A stretch of DNA of 32,614 nucleotides, from the IMG/VR virus record IMGVR_UViG_3300043409_001227, positions 1 to 32,614 of that record, one strand, 5' to 3'. Shown piece after piece: positions 1 through 5,662 of the stretch. Numbering within the stretch: position 1 is the stretch's first letter; the number at the start of each line of letters is the position of its first letter. The notes beneath the pieces are model-generated. The model was given only the letters and a program-made list of their open reading frames with translations, had not been told where the DNA came from and made no database searches. A program made the position numbers and the translations under genes. Source of the stretch: a virus.

Positions 1-1
1 T

Positions 2-190
2 CCGATCTGGTATCTAGAGTCGCAAGTGATACTGGATGATGGTAGCGCGACTCCATGGGGAACAATAGGCCGCTATCGCACAAGAAAAGGCGCGATTCAT
101 GTGGGAATGATCATGCGAGAAAGGGGAGAGTCCATATCATGGCCGGGCAATGCGATTCGCATGGGCTTGGCGATGGTGGAGTCTTGTTGA
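2..190 (+). CDS. hypothetical protein, 5' truncated by window
   Basis: Frame 2 is open from the first bases of the window to a TGA at 188-190, giving at least 62 residues without a start. The sense of the sequence looks protein-like (visible piece ends ...NAIRMGLAMVESC), with a mix of hydrophobic and charged residues and no low complexity. The competing frame beginning at 55 reads through the promoter and leader of the next gene, so I prefer this one. No family recognised. The -35 box of the next promoter overlaps its stop codon. Function unknown; only the C-terminus is visible. Confidence 0.5.
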   Translation, partial: PIWYLESQVILDDGSATPWGTIGRYRTRKGAIHVGMIMRERGESISWPGNAIRMGLAMVESC

Positions 191-215
191 CTAATCTGCA
201 TAAAATGCATATACA
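187..215 (+). promoter_or_regulatory. sigma70-type promoter P1
   Basis: TTGACT (187-192), 17-base spacer, TATACA (210-215). It lies directly upstream of the leader and start of the gene at 257. A GAGTC (GANTC) site begins at 217, so it falls at or just before the expected transcription start. A second promoter with the same layout is at 671-699. Confidence 0.65.
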
Positions 216-259
216 TGAGTCGTCCCCACAACGGGCGCACACAACGGAGTCGGACAATG
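198..259 (+). repeat. promoter/leader cassette, copy 1
   Basis: About 62 bases that closely match 682-743 with a few substitutions and one-base indels. Shared elements in order are an ATGCATAT core within the -10 region, GAGTCGT, CCCACAA, GCGCACACAA, GGAGTCGG and ACAATG, the last being the start codon. The cassette carries the promoter -10, a GANTC site at the start point, the ribosome-binding GGAG (inside a second GANTC) and the ATG. Confidence 0.75.
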
Positions 260-433
260 ATCAAGTATCGTAAAATCGGCGGAATTCGCTTTCTTGCTAT
301 CGCGCGCTTGCGGATTAGCTTTTGTTTGGCAAGTAAGGTTAAGCCCGAAACAATGAAACAAGCCAAGCTTTTAAAAGAGCCGGGTTTGCATAATGACAAG
401 CTGCATATTGGTTTCGGAATCATAGCGCGCTAA
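257..433 (+). CDS. small hypothetical protein (58 aa)
   Basis: The ATG at 257 is chosen because GGAG lies 7 bases upstream and because the same leader precedes the gene at 741. A longer start at 215 would fall inside the promoter/leader. The product is strongly basic (many K and R) with a short hydrophobic stretch around residues 8-25. It begins MIKYRKIGGIRF. No family recognised. It sits in a chain of very small genes typical of phage early or accessory regions and is followed 13 bases later by another small gene, probably in the same transcript. Function unknown. Confidence 0.55.
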   Translation: MIKYRKIGGIRFLAIARLRISFCLASKVKPETMKQAKLLKEPGLHNDKLHIGFGIIAR

Positions 434-446
434 GGGAGTCCATGCC

Positions 447-611
447 ATGACAAAGCATTGGCGCATTCAAGTAGAGTTGCGGGAGTTTCGCGATAGCTTG
501 CCGATTAAATATTGGCACACGACTCTTGCCGACTCTGAATTTGAGGCAGTGGAAAACGTGAAGGAACGTCACAACAAAGCCTATTCGGTTAAGGTGCTAG
601 GCGTTTTTTAG
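447..611 (+). CDS. small hypothetical protein (54 aa)
   Basis: ATG at 447 with GGGAG 8 bases upstream; stop TAG at 609-611. The product begins MTKHWRIQVELREF and is mixed charged and hydrophobic, with an alternating pattern that suggests a small alpha/beta fold (strand, turn, then a helix around residues 30-45, ending in a strand VKVLGVF). No family recognised. It follows the gene at 257 by 13 bases and ends 25 bases before an intrinsic terminator, so it closes the P1 transcript. Confidence 0.6.
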   Translation: MTKHWRIQVELREFRDSLPIKYWHTTLADSEFEAVENVKERHNKAYSVKVLGVF

Positions 612-635
612 GCCAAAGAATCCTTGCCAAGGGAT

Positions 636-666
636 AGGCTGGAGTCATTGCGACTCCGGCCTTTTT
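636..666 (+). terminator. intrinsic terminator
   Basis: An 11-bp stem (AGGCTGGAGTC / GACTCCGGCCT, one G-U wobble), 5-base loop ATTGC and a T run. Both stem arms contain a GANTC site. It ends the transcript carrying 257-611. Confidence 0.85.
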
Positions 667-670
667 GCGC

Positions 671-699
671 TTGCACAATGCGCACAATATGCATATATT
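671..699 (+). promoter_or_regulatory. sigma70-type promoter P2
   Basis: TTGCAC (671-676), 17-base spacer, TATATT (694-699). It starts 5 bases after the terminator and drives the gene at 741. GAGTC begins at 700, directly abutting the -10 box, as in P1. Confidence 0.65.
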
Positions 700-743
700 G
701 AGTCGTGCCCACAATGGCGCGCACACAAGGAGTCGGGACAATG
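682..743 (+). repeat. promoter/leader cassette, copy 2
   Basis: Second copy of the 198-259 cassette, including -10 region, two GANTC sites, GGAG ribosome-binding site and start codon. Its conservation across two unrelated coding regions implies that the cassette itself is the selected or duplicated unit. Confidence 0.75.
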
Positions 744-938
744 GCCAGCACAATCGCCGAAAAGCTAGAAGAGAAAAGAGAACGAGTCGCGCAAGCTAAT
801 GATTGGCACAATGATCGAGTCTATTGGGCGCGCTATTGTTTTGATCATGAATTGATAGACTCAACGGAATATGTGCGGCGCCTGCGAAAGGCCGATATCC
901 AATGGGGAAAGATGATTGACGCAATCTATGCGGAATAG
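741..938 (+). CDS. small hypothetical protein (65 aa)
   Basis: ATG at 741 with AGGAG about 8 bases upstream within the leader cassette; the in-frame ATGs at 705 and 714 lie inside the promoter/leader and are rejected. The product is highly charged and predicted helical: an N-terminal amphipathic helix rich in E, K and R (residues 3-22), then a W/Y/H-rich segment (DWHNDRVYWARY) and a second helix with YVRRLRKADIQWGK. No family recognised. Monocistronic: own promoter P2 and own terminator at 961. Function unknown. Confidence 0.65.
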   Translation: MASTIAEKLEEKRERVAQANDWHNDRVYWARYCFDHELIDSTEYVRRLRKADIQWGKMIDAIYAE

Positions 939-960
939 ATAAGGCGCAAGGTAGCAATGA

Positions 961-989
961 AGCCCCGGTTAATCGCCGGGGCTTTTTTT
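961..989 (+). terminator. intrinsic terminator
   Basis: A perfect 8-bp GC-rich stem AGCCCCGG / CCGGGGCT with a 7-base loop, followed by a run of seven T. It ends the transcript of the gene at 741. Confidence 0.9.
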
Positions 990-997
990 GTGCGCGC

Positions 998-1026
998 TTG
1001 CATATACATAAGCTAGACTTTAATCG
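998..1026 (+). promoter_or_regulatory. possible promoter P3
   Basis: TTGCAT (998-1003), 17-base spacer, TAATCG (1021-1026). The sequence GCGCTTGCATATACAT also resembles the core of the two leader cassettes, so this may be a decayed third copy. The -10 box is weak. It would transcribe the tiny ORF at 1047 and perhaps terS. Confidence 0.35.
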
Positions 1027-1046
1027 TTTGGCCTGGAGCTATTGCC

Positions 1047-1112
1047 GTGATTAAGTTGCGTAGGATTGGATTAGAAGGCCGTGGGCGCGTTTTAAGCTTG
1101 GCCGCTATATAG
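1047..1112 (+). CDS. possible 21-residue leader peptide
   Basis: A GTG start with GGAG 8 bases upstream opens a 21-codon frame that stops with TAG at 1110-1112. It begins MIKLRRIG, which resembles the start (MIKYRKIG) of the gene at 257, so it may be a decayed relative of that gene. At this length coding is uncertain. Confidence 0.25.
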   Translation: MIKLRRIGLEGRGRVLSLAAI

Positions 1113-1147
1113 GTAGCGCGCACCTTAGACTTGGCCGTTTTCTTGTT

Positions 1148-1175
1148 TTGTTCTCAGGGGCTTATGTGGTATAGT
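1148..1175 (+). promoter_or_regulatory. probable terS promoter
   Basis: TTGTTC (1148-1153), 16-base spacer, TATAGT (1170-1175), 85 bases upstream of the terminase small subunit start. The stretch 1113-1259 otherwise holds no gene that I can support. Confidence 0.5.
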
Positions 1176-1259
1176 GTTGGCATTGGGAAAGCGCTTGTGT
1201 GTTGTGATACAATCCCTTGACTCGCCATTGCATGGCCGGGAAAGCAAAAGGGGAATCAC

Positions 1260-1892
1260 ATGACAAGCGAAAGCGATAGCAAAGCCCATAAGGCGGAACA
1301 AAAGGCGGAAGCCCGCAAGGCGCGTAATGAAGCGCAAGCGATAGAAGAGACTGCAATCTGGCAAGGGATAGAAGAGAACGCTAGCAAGGCGAAAGAGCTA
1401 GTAAGCCGCAAGCCGGTCATCCCATATACGGAAGAGCTAGCAATCCAGATATGTGAAGAGCTATCCAATGGCGTCTCATTGGCGCGTATATGCGCAAGGC
1501 CGGAAATGCCAGCGCAAGGGACAATCTATCGGATGATAGTGGAAAACCCTTTCTTTCGTGAGATCTACACGCGCGCACGTGAGAACGCCGCTCATACGTT
1601 GTTTGACGAGATGATAGATATCGCTGACGACTCAAGCCGGGATCTGCTAGAAGACGGAAGCGCGAACAATGCCGCGATAGCTAGAGCGCGCCTGCAAATT
1701 GAGACGCGCGCCCGTGTGGCTGGAAAGCTTGCGCCGCGCGTATATGGCGAACGAGTCGAGCAGTTCGCGCAAGCCGTCACCATTAATAACAACACGTTAG
1801 CGATAGACGCGCGCGCCCTAGACGGGACGCAACGCGAGTCCTTGCGCGCCATGCTATTGCAAGCGCGAGACGCTAAGACCATCGATGGTTAA
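1260..1892 (+). CDS. terS: terminase small subunit
   Basis: A 210-residue protein with ATG at 1260 and AGGGGA 5 bases upstream. Residues about 1-50 are a charged, A/K/E-rich helix. Residues about 55-120 match the Sf6 gp1-type small terminase pattern: a DNA-binding helix-turn-helix (QICEELSNGVSLARIC, then MPAQGTIYRMI) followed by NPFFREIYTRARE and the oligomerisation helix ending DEMIDIADD. The C-terminal part contains the usual ARLQIETRARVAGKLAPRVYG. It recognises the packaging site on concatemeric DNA and recruits the large subunit. Oddly, terL is not adjacent: the two are separated by about 2 kb carrying leftward genes and the parS sites. Its codon use (many GCG/CGC pairs) and its GANTC sites match the small genes to its left more than the late genes to its right. 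Confidence 0.9.
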   Translation: MTSESDSKAHKAEQKAEARKARNEAQAIEETAIWQGIEENASKAKELVSRKPVIPYTEELAIQICEELSNGVSLARICARPEMPAQGTIYRMIVENPFFREIYTRARENAAHTLFDEMIDIADDSSRDLLEDGSANNAAIARARLQIETRARVAGKLAPRVYGERVEQFAQAVTINNNTLAIDARALDGTQRESLRAMLLQARDAKTIDG

Positions 1893-2087
1893 CTTGACCT
1901 TGGCTTATCCAGGCGATTGCTTTGATTGTGTTGGGATTTCCGGGGGACAGAAACAGAGCTTTGAGGTCCCTCATCCGGACCACCACCATAGGCCCCCTAA
2001 TAGCTAGCCGGGTAGGGTTTAGGTTCAAATCCCCTCCCCTGCTATATGCCCAAACATACAAACCCATATAGGACTGCATACCATGCG

Positions 2088-2103
2088 TGTTTCACGTGAA
2101 ACA
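2088..2103. other. parS: parS site 1
   Basis: A perfect copy of TGTTTCACGTGAAACA, the canonical chromosomal ParB/Spo0J binding palindrome. Like all four copies, it is followed on the + strand by TT. It is intergenic, downstream of the leftward genes. Confidence 0.9.
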
Positions 2104-2134
2104 TTGCCCCCCGGCCCAGGTACCCCCCACAGTT

Positions 2135-2201
2135 AGCCATATGGCTTACTACCTCTAACTATCCCATAGTGTCCCATACCTATGGGATGTAGGCATAGGT
2201 A
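2135..2201. repeat. cluster of palindromes
   Basis: AGCCATATGGCT (2135-2146) is a perfect 12-bp palindrome. TCCCATA-CC-TATGGGA (2172-2187) is a 7-bp inverted repeat that overlaps a second one, TACCTATG (2177-2184) with CATAGGTA (2194-2201). The two overlapping dyads are mutually exclusive as hairpins. They lie between parS sites 1 and 2. Confidence 0.65.
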
Positions 2202-2245
2202 TACCCCCCTACCCTCCCCGGTAGTAGGTTCCCTCCTATAGGGTC

Positions 2246-2425
2246 CTAGCCATGTGTTTCACGTGAAACATTCTCGGCTGGCAGCTCTGTAGGTTTGTCT
2301 GGCAGGCTGCCATCCCTTTGGTAGGGAGGCTGGAACCCGCACTTGTCGCAGTAAAGCTTGTAGTCCTTGATATGGACTGCGCCTTCACAACGACGGCAAC
2401 GCTTGGTTGTTAATCTTAGCGTCAT
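2246..2425 (-). CDS. small zinc-ribbon protein (59 aa)
   Basis: Starts ATG at 2425 (minus strand) with AGGGGA 6 bases upstream. Cys10-x2-Cys13 (CRRC) and Cys26-x2-Cys29 (CDKC) form a four-cysteine zinc ribbon in a basic N-terminal half; the tail is P/E-rich. It stops at TAG (2246-2248). The C-terminal codons (NVSRETHG) are read straight through parS site 2, so this site is inside the gene. Third gene of the leftward group, 22 bases downstream of the unknown gene at 2447-2713. A DNA- or protein-binding adaptor role is plausible for such ribbons but is inference. Confidence 0.7.
   Translation of the reverse strand: MTLRLTTKRCRRCEGAVHIKDYKLYCDKCGFQPPYQRDGSLPDKPTELPAENVSRETHG
2255..2270. other. 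parS: parS site 2
   Basis: Exact TGTTTCACGTGAAACA, 167 bases from site 1. It lies within the 3' end of the zinc-ribbon gene and is translated. Confidence 0.9.
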
Positions 2426-2442
2426 CTAGTTTCCCCTACCAG

Positions 2443-2458
2443 TGTTTCACGTGAAACA
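2443..2458. other. parS: parS site 3
   Basis: Exact TGTTTCACGTGAAACA. The TGA stop of the leftward gene 2447-2713 is formed by bases of this palindrome. It is also just upstream of the ribosome-binding site of the zinc-ribbon gene. Confidence 0.9.
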
Positions 2459-2713
2459 TTTATAAAAGGTAGGCCGCCATTTGCCGTCCCGCAGGACATA
2501 GGCCGTTTCTTTGTCACGGCCAGAAACCGTTGCGACAACCTGCACATCTGGCATTAACCTTGTTGCAAAATTAATTGCTCCGGTCATGTCAGTGCAGTTC
2601 TTAGGGCACAGGGTAAGCTGAACCGACTTGGCTACAAAGTCTGCCTGCACCTCCATAAGGGAACACATAAGTTCCTTGTTGAACAGCGCAGTTTCAAGAT
2701 CTACCTGATCCAT
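2447..2713 (-). CDS. hypothetical protein (88 aa)
   Basis: I place the start at ATG 2713 (MDQVDLETALFNKEL), because AGGA lies about 7 bases upstream. An in-frame ATG at 2734 has no Shine-Dalgarno. The product is a small mixed alpha/beta protein: acidic N-terminal helices, then CPKNCTDM, a helix and a C-terminal strand pair (VQVVATVSG, ETAYVLRDGKW). Two cysteines sit in a C-x3-C arrangement. No family recognised. Middle gene of the leftward group. The last codons and stop (KCFT, TGA) are supplied by parS site 3. Confidence 0.6.
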   Translation of the reverse strand: MDQVDLETALFNKELMCSLMEVQADFVAKSVQLTLCPKNCTDMTGAINFATRLMPDVQVVATVSGRDKETAYVLRDGKWRPTFYKCFT

Positions 2714-2743
2714 CTGGTTTCCTAACCATTTCAATAGTTTACA

Positions 2744-3379
2744 TCACTTTGGTGGGGGTGGCAACGGCATCCAGTGGGTTACACCCCCTAGCCAATTGCC
2801 AGATGCATTAGACCAGCCAGCTTTAAACTCGTTAGCTTCCCATGCCGCCGTTTGGTAAAACCCAGGCTCATAGACAATGATAACCGTCCCATCCTTGGGT
2901 GCCGTCTCTATAGGGTGCCAATTGCCACTGAACCGGGGTTGATACATCCCATAGCGCTTTAACGCCGCCTTCATGCCATCGACGTTCTTGCCGTAGTGCA
3001 TGGCTACCTCCCGGTAGCTGCCGCCTTTGCCAAGCATCTGCGCAGCTTCCGCCAGGCGCTCTTTGGTCCAGAAGTACCCCTCCTCTCGCTTTTCCTTGGT
3101 AGGGACTGCCGTAGGTACAATCGGTGCGCCCATCTCAATGTTGATAGCCTTGGCAAGCGCCTCAATGATCTTGGGGCCACATCCAGCAGCAAACCTCCAC
3201 TCAGCAGGCCCGTCTACAACAACGTCCCACATGGAACCGTCATGACCGTACACATGGCCAAGAAACCCGCACACCCGCCGATTGATGCTATGCGGGCCAA
3301 AATCATGCCGGGGCGAGTCCTCAAGGGTTACCATAAAGTCCCCAACACTTAGGTTCCTAAGCTTTTCTTCAAAGTCCAT
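2744..3379 (-). CDS. HTH protein with C-terminal DUF551-like domain
   Basis: The preferred start is ATG at 3379 (MDFEEKLRNLSVGDF), since AGGGGG lies 5 bases upstream. The alternative ATG at 3412 is inside parS site 4 (MFHVKH) and has no ribosome-binding site. The product is 211 residues. The N-terminal half is of unknown fold (residues 1-85). The middle (about 100-145) contains WTKERLAEAAQML and a helix-turn-helix-like SYREVAMHYGKNVDGMKAAL. The C-terminal 60 residues follow the DUF551 pattern: W-x-P-I-E-T-A-P-K-D-G-T near the start and THWMPLPPPP at the end. DUF551 proteins are common in phages and of unknown role. The HTH suggests DNA binding. First gene of the leftward transcript. Confidence 0.7.
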   Translation of the reverse strand: MDFEEKLRNLSVGDFMVTLEDSPRHDFGPHSINRRVCGFLGHVYGHDGSMWDVVVDGPAEWRFAAGCGPKIIEALAKAINIEMGAPIVPTAVPTKEKREEGYFWTKERLAEAAQMLGKGGSYREVAMHYGKNVDGMKAALKRYGMYQPRFSGNWHPIETAPKDGTVIIVYEPGFYQTAAWEANEFKAGWSNASGNWLGGVTHWMPLPPPPK

Positions 3380-3395
3380 TTGATCCCCCTGAGGA

Positions 3396-3411
3396 TGTTT
3401 CACGTGAAACA
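3396..3411. other. parS: parS site 4
   Basis: Exact TGTTTCACGTGAAACA, immediately upstream of the first leftward gene and next to another dyad, GTAAC-C-GTTAC (3419-3429). Located between promoter and first gene, it could act as an operator as well as a ParB loading site. Confidence 0.9.
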
Positions 3412-3721
3412 TTTGGTTGTAACCGTTACCCAGACCATCCGGGCACCCCCTGACTTGCTGGCACGGTTAACACCAGCAGGGCATCTTGGAGTCCGTTGCC
3501 CCTTTTTCAGGGCTTCGTGAACCCGCTGGCACGGACAAACACCAGCCGAATGTCTTGGTGGGCTGGATGGGCTCCCAGCATCTTGAGGTCCCATAGCGCT
3601 ATGGGGTCTTACCGGCCTTCCCGGCCACCATCTCTTATATAACATACCCCCTATATTTTTACAAAAACATACTAGCATGATTTTAACAAAGGGCTATATT
3701 ATTTTTAGGCAGGGGGCGGCT
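3412..3721. other. divergent intergenic region with repeats
   Basis: About 310 bases with no firm gene. It holds a near-direct repeat (GCTGGCACGG...AACACCAGC at about 3470-3490 and 3529-3550), each half a GCTGG/CCAGC hairpin; a perfect 16-bp palindrome CCCATAGCGCTATGGG (3586-3601 region); an AT-rich divergent promoter zone (3636-3690); and a leftward frame (3400-3678) with no ribosome-binding site. That frame's translation, including the repeated A-G-V and a KSGGARM string, resembles the degenerate sequence of phage Ash-type ORFs, so a small protein cannot be excluded. Confidence 0.45.
3636..3664 (-). promoter_or_regulatory. probable promoter of leftward genes
   Basis: On the minus strand TTGTAA (3664-3659), a 17-base spacer and TATATA (3641-3636). 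It would give a leader of about 250 nt that includes the 16-bp palindrome, the GCTGG/CCAGC repeats and parS site 4 before the gene starting at 3379. Confidence 0.5.
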
Positions 3722-3889
3722 ATGCGCAAAAATATTTCCAAACGTCGGTGGCGGGCTAGGCTCTTGATGGGCAAGTGGGTTCCCGGCTTGGTCCTGCATC
3801 ATTATGGGTTCTACAATATGCCGCCGTCCGAGTTTGAAAACCATCCGACAGCGGACTTTTACAAAATTTGGCTTCCCATTTGGAAATGA
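3722..3889 (+). CDS. small basic protein upstream of terL (55 aa)
   Basis: Start at ATG 3722 (MRKNISKRRWRARLL) with AGGGGG 6 bases upstream; the in-frame ATG at 3677 lacks this. The N-terminal 20 residues are very basic; the rest is aromatic (HHYGFYNMP, FYKIWLPIW). It ends 4 bases before the terL start, so translation is probably coupled. No family recognised. A small nucleic-acid-binding or packaging accessory role would fit the position but is inference. Confidence 0.6.
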   Translation: MRKNISKRRWRARLLMGKWVPGLVLHHYGFYNMPPSEFENHPTADFYKIWLPIWK

Positions 3890-3893
3890 TAAA

Positions 3894-5621
3894 ATGACAA
3901 CGCTTAACCTTGATGGCCAGCAGATTGACATCGAACGCCAGCTCATGGAACTGGATAGGGCCGACTGTGAAGACAGCCTCTACACATTCTTGAAGCACTC
4001 ATGGAAATATATTGATGCGTCACCCTTCACGGAGGGCTGGCCTATTGAAGCCATAGCTGAGCATCTTCAGGCAGTTGCTGATGGCGAGATCCGCAGGCTC
4101 ATCATCAACATCCCGCCTAGAATGGGAAAGTCCTCCATTACCTCCTGCGCTTTCCCTGCATGGGTATGGGCGCAGCCATGGCGGACCCCAACCAGTGGGC
4201 CGGGCGTCCAGTTCCTGCATGCCTCCTACGCCCAGCAGCTTTCCCTGCGTGATTCGGTGAAGTGCCGCCGCCTCATTGAAAGCCCATGGTACAGGGAACT
4301 TTGGGGCGACAGGTTCAAGCTGACCTCCGACCAGAACACCAAAGGGCGTTTTGACAATGATCAGAATGGTTCCCGTCTTTCAACGTCTGTGGGTTCAGCT
4401 CTCACTGGTGAGGGCGGCTCTATTATTGTTGTCGATGACCCCAATGCAGCGCAAGAAGCCTTCTCTGAAGCAACAATTGCCGCAACCATCGAATGGTGGG
4501 ACTCTGCGCTCTCGACCCGTCTCAATGACCCCAAGACGGGAGCGTTTGTTGTTATCCAGCAGCGGCTGTCTGAAGAAGATCTGACCGGCCACATCATGTC
4601 CAAAGACGAAGGCGAGTGGACGCACCTCTGCCTTCCCATGCGCTATGAATGGCAAAGGCACAGCTACACATCGATAGGCTGGAACGACCCCAGAGGCTGC
4701 GACGACAACGGGACGCCTCTGGTTGAAGTGACCGAAGAAGGTGACCGTGTCGCCATCAGCCCGGAAGCCCAAGTTGAATTGGACGACCGTGAAGGCAAGC
4801 TCCTTTGGCCGGATCGTTTTGGCGAGACCGAAGTCATGATCCTTGAGAAGCAGCTTGGCCCATGGGCGGCTGCCGGTCAGCTTCAGCAACGCCCGGAGCC
4901 CAAGGGCGGCGGCATCATCAAGCGGGAGTGGTGGAAACCTTGGGAGGCAACCAACTTCCCAGCCATGGATCTCATAATCGCTACCCTGGACACCGCATAT
5001 ACGGCCAAGACCCAGAACGACCCGTCAGCCATGAGCGTGTGGGGCGTCTTTAGCGACGAGAACTCAGGCTCTGCCAATGCTCCCGGCCATGCAGGCAGCA
5101 GAGGTGGCGAACGTGTCAGCTACGCCCGCAGCTACGTTGATGAAGCGCCAAAGGTCATGCTGATGTACGCATGGCAAGGACGGTTTGAGCTTCATGACCT
5201 TGTCCTGAAGGTGTCCGAGACTTGCCGGATGATGAAAGTGGACACCCTGCTCATCGAAAACAAAGCCGCCGGTCACTCCGTAGCCCAAGAAATGCGCCGC
5301 ATGTACGGTGGTGAGCGCTTTGGCGTCCACATGTACGATCCTAAAAGCCAAGACAAATTGGCCAGGCTTTATTCTGTCCAGCATTTGTTTGCCGAAGGGC
5401 TGGTCTATGCCCCCATCAAGCAGTGGGCAGAGATGGTCATCACCCAAGTAGGCCAGTTTCCTAAAGCCAAGCATGACGATTTGGTTGATACCGTAAGCAT
5501 GGCAATGCGTCATCTGCGCGATACGGGCGCGATCATGCGCAACGACGAGTTCCAGTTGGGCGTTGACGATAGCTTGGCCTTTAAGGGCAATAATCAATGG
5601 GAGCCGCTCTATCCAGTTTAG
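3894..5621 (+). CDS. terL: terminase large subunit
   Basis: I start at ATG 3894 (MTTLNLDGQQ), with GGA about 9 bases upstream and directly after the small ORF. This gives 575 residues, normal for the family. The ATPase domain has Walker A PPRMGKS (about 74-80), a Q-rich adenine-side element (YAQQLSLRD) and Walker B SIIVVDDP (about 176-183). The RNase H-fold nuclease domain shows an acidic strand TLDTAYTAK near residue 366, a central LLIENKAAGHSV, and the final HDDLVD near 526-531, giving the three acidic metal-binding positions. It drives DNA into the prohead and cuts the concatemer. It belongs to the Terminase_6-type TerL group. First large gene of the late operon. Confidence 0.95.
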   Translation: MTTLNLDGQQIDIERQLMELDRADCEDSLYTFLKHSWKYIDASPFTEGWPIEAIAEHLQAVADGEIRRLIINIPPRMGKSSITSCAFPAWVWAQPWRTPTSGPGVQFLHASYAQQLSLRDSVKCRRLIESPWYRELWGDRFKLTSDQNTKGRFDNDQNGSRLSTSVGSALTGEGGSIIVVDDPNAAQEAFSEATIAATIEWWDSALSTRLNDPKTGAFVVIQQRLSEEDLTGHIMSKDEGEWTHLCLPMRYEWQRHSYTSIGWNDPRGCDDNGTPLVEVTEEGDRVAISPEAQVELDDREGKLLWPDRFGETEVMILEKQLGPWAAAGQLQQRPEPKGGGIIKREWWKPWEATNFPAMDLIIATLDTAYTAKTQNDPSAMSVWGVFSDENSGSANAPGHAGSRGGERVSYARSYVDEAPKVMLMYAWQGRFELHDLVLKVSETCRMMKVDTLLIENKAAGHSVAQEMRRMYGGERFGVHMYDPKSQDKLARLYSVQHLFAEGLVYAPIKQWAEMVITQVGQFPKAKHDDLVDTVSMAMRHLRDTGAIMRNDEFQLGVDDSLAFKGNNQWEPLYPV

Positions 5622-5662
5622 GCTTCTTCCTGTAATATCTCCCGACTTACCAAGGATTTACC

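Larger units (their letters stand above)
1893..2245. other. non-coding control region with parS and dyads
   Basis: About 350 bases without a supportable gene, rich in C runs (CCCCCC) and short palindromes. It holds parS site 1, lies next to site 2, and contains nested inverted repeats at 2135-2201. A leftward frame at 1873-2079 lacks a ribosome-binding site. A segment at about 2011-2045 has a tRNA T-loop-like GGTTCAAATCC followed by a C-rich arm, but no full cloverleaf forms. Possible roles are a centromere-like site, an attachment site or the end of the leftward transcript. Confidence 0.5.

Noticed and set aside
198-743. CRISPR-like array
   Set aside because: Only two copies of the cassette, far apart, each ending in a start codon; no spacer pattern.
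1970-2045. A complete tRNA gene
   Set aside because: Only a T-loop-like segment is seen; acceptor and anticodon arms do not pair.
1873-2079. Leftward 68-residue frame downstream of the zinc-ribbon gene
   Set aside because: No ribosome-binding site, overlaps terS, and the translation (GGDLNLNPTRL) looks like read-through of a tRNA-like or non-coding stretch.
3400-3678. Leftward 92-residue frame upstream of the leftward genes
   Set aside because: No usable ribosome-binding site at either ATG, made largely of repeats and palindromes. Kept only as a finding.
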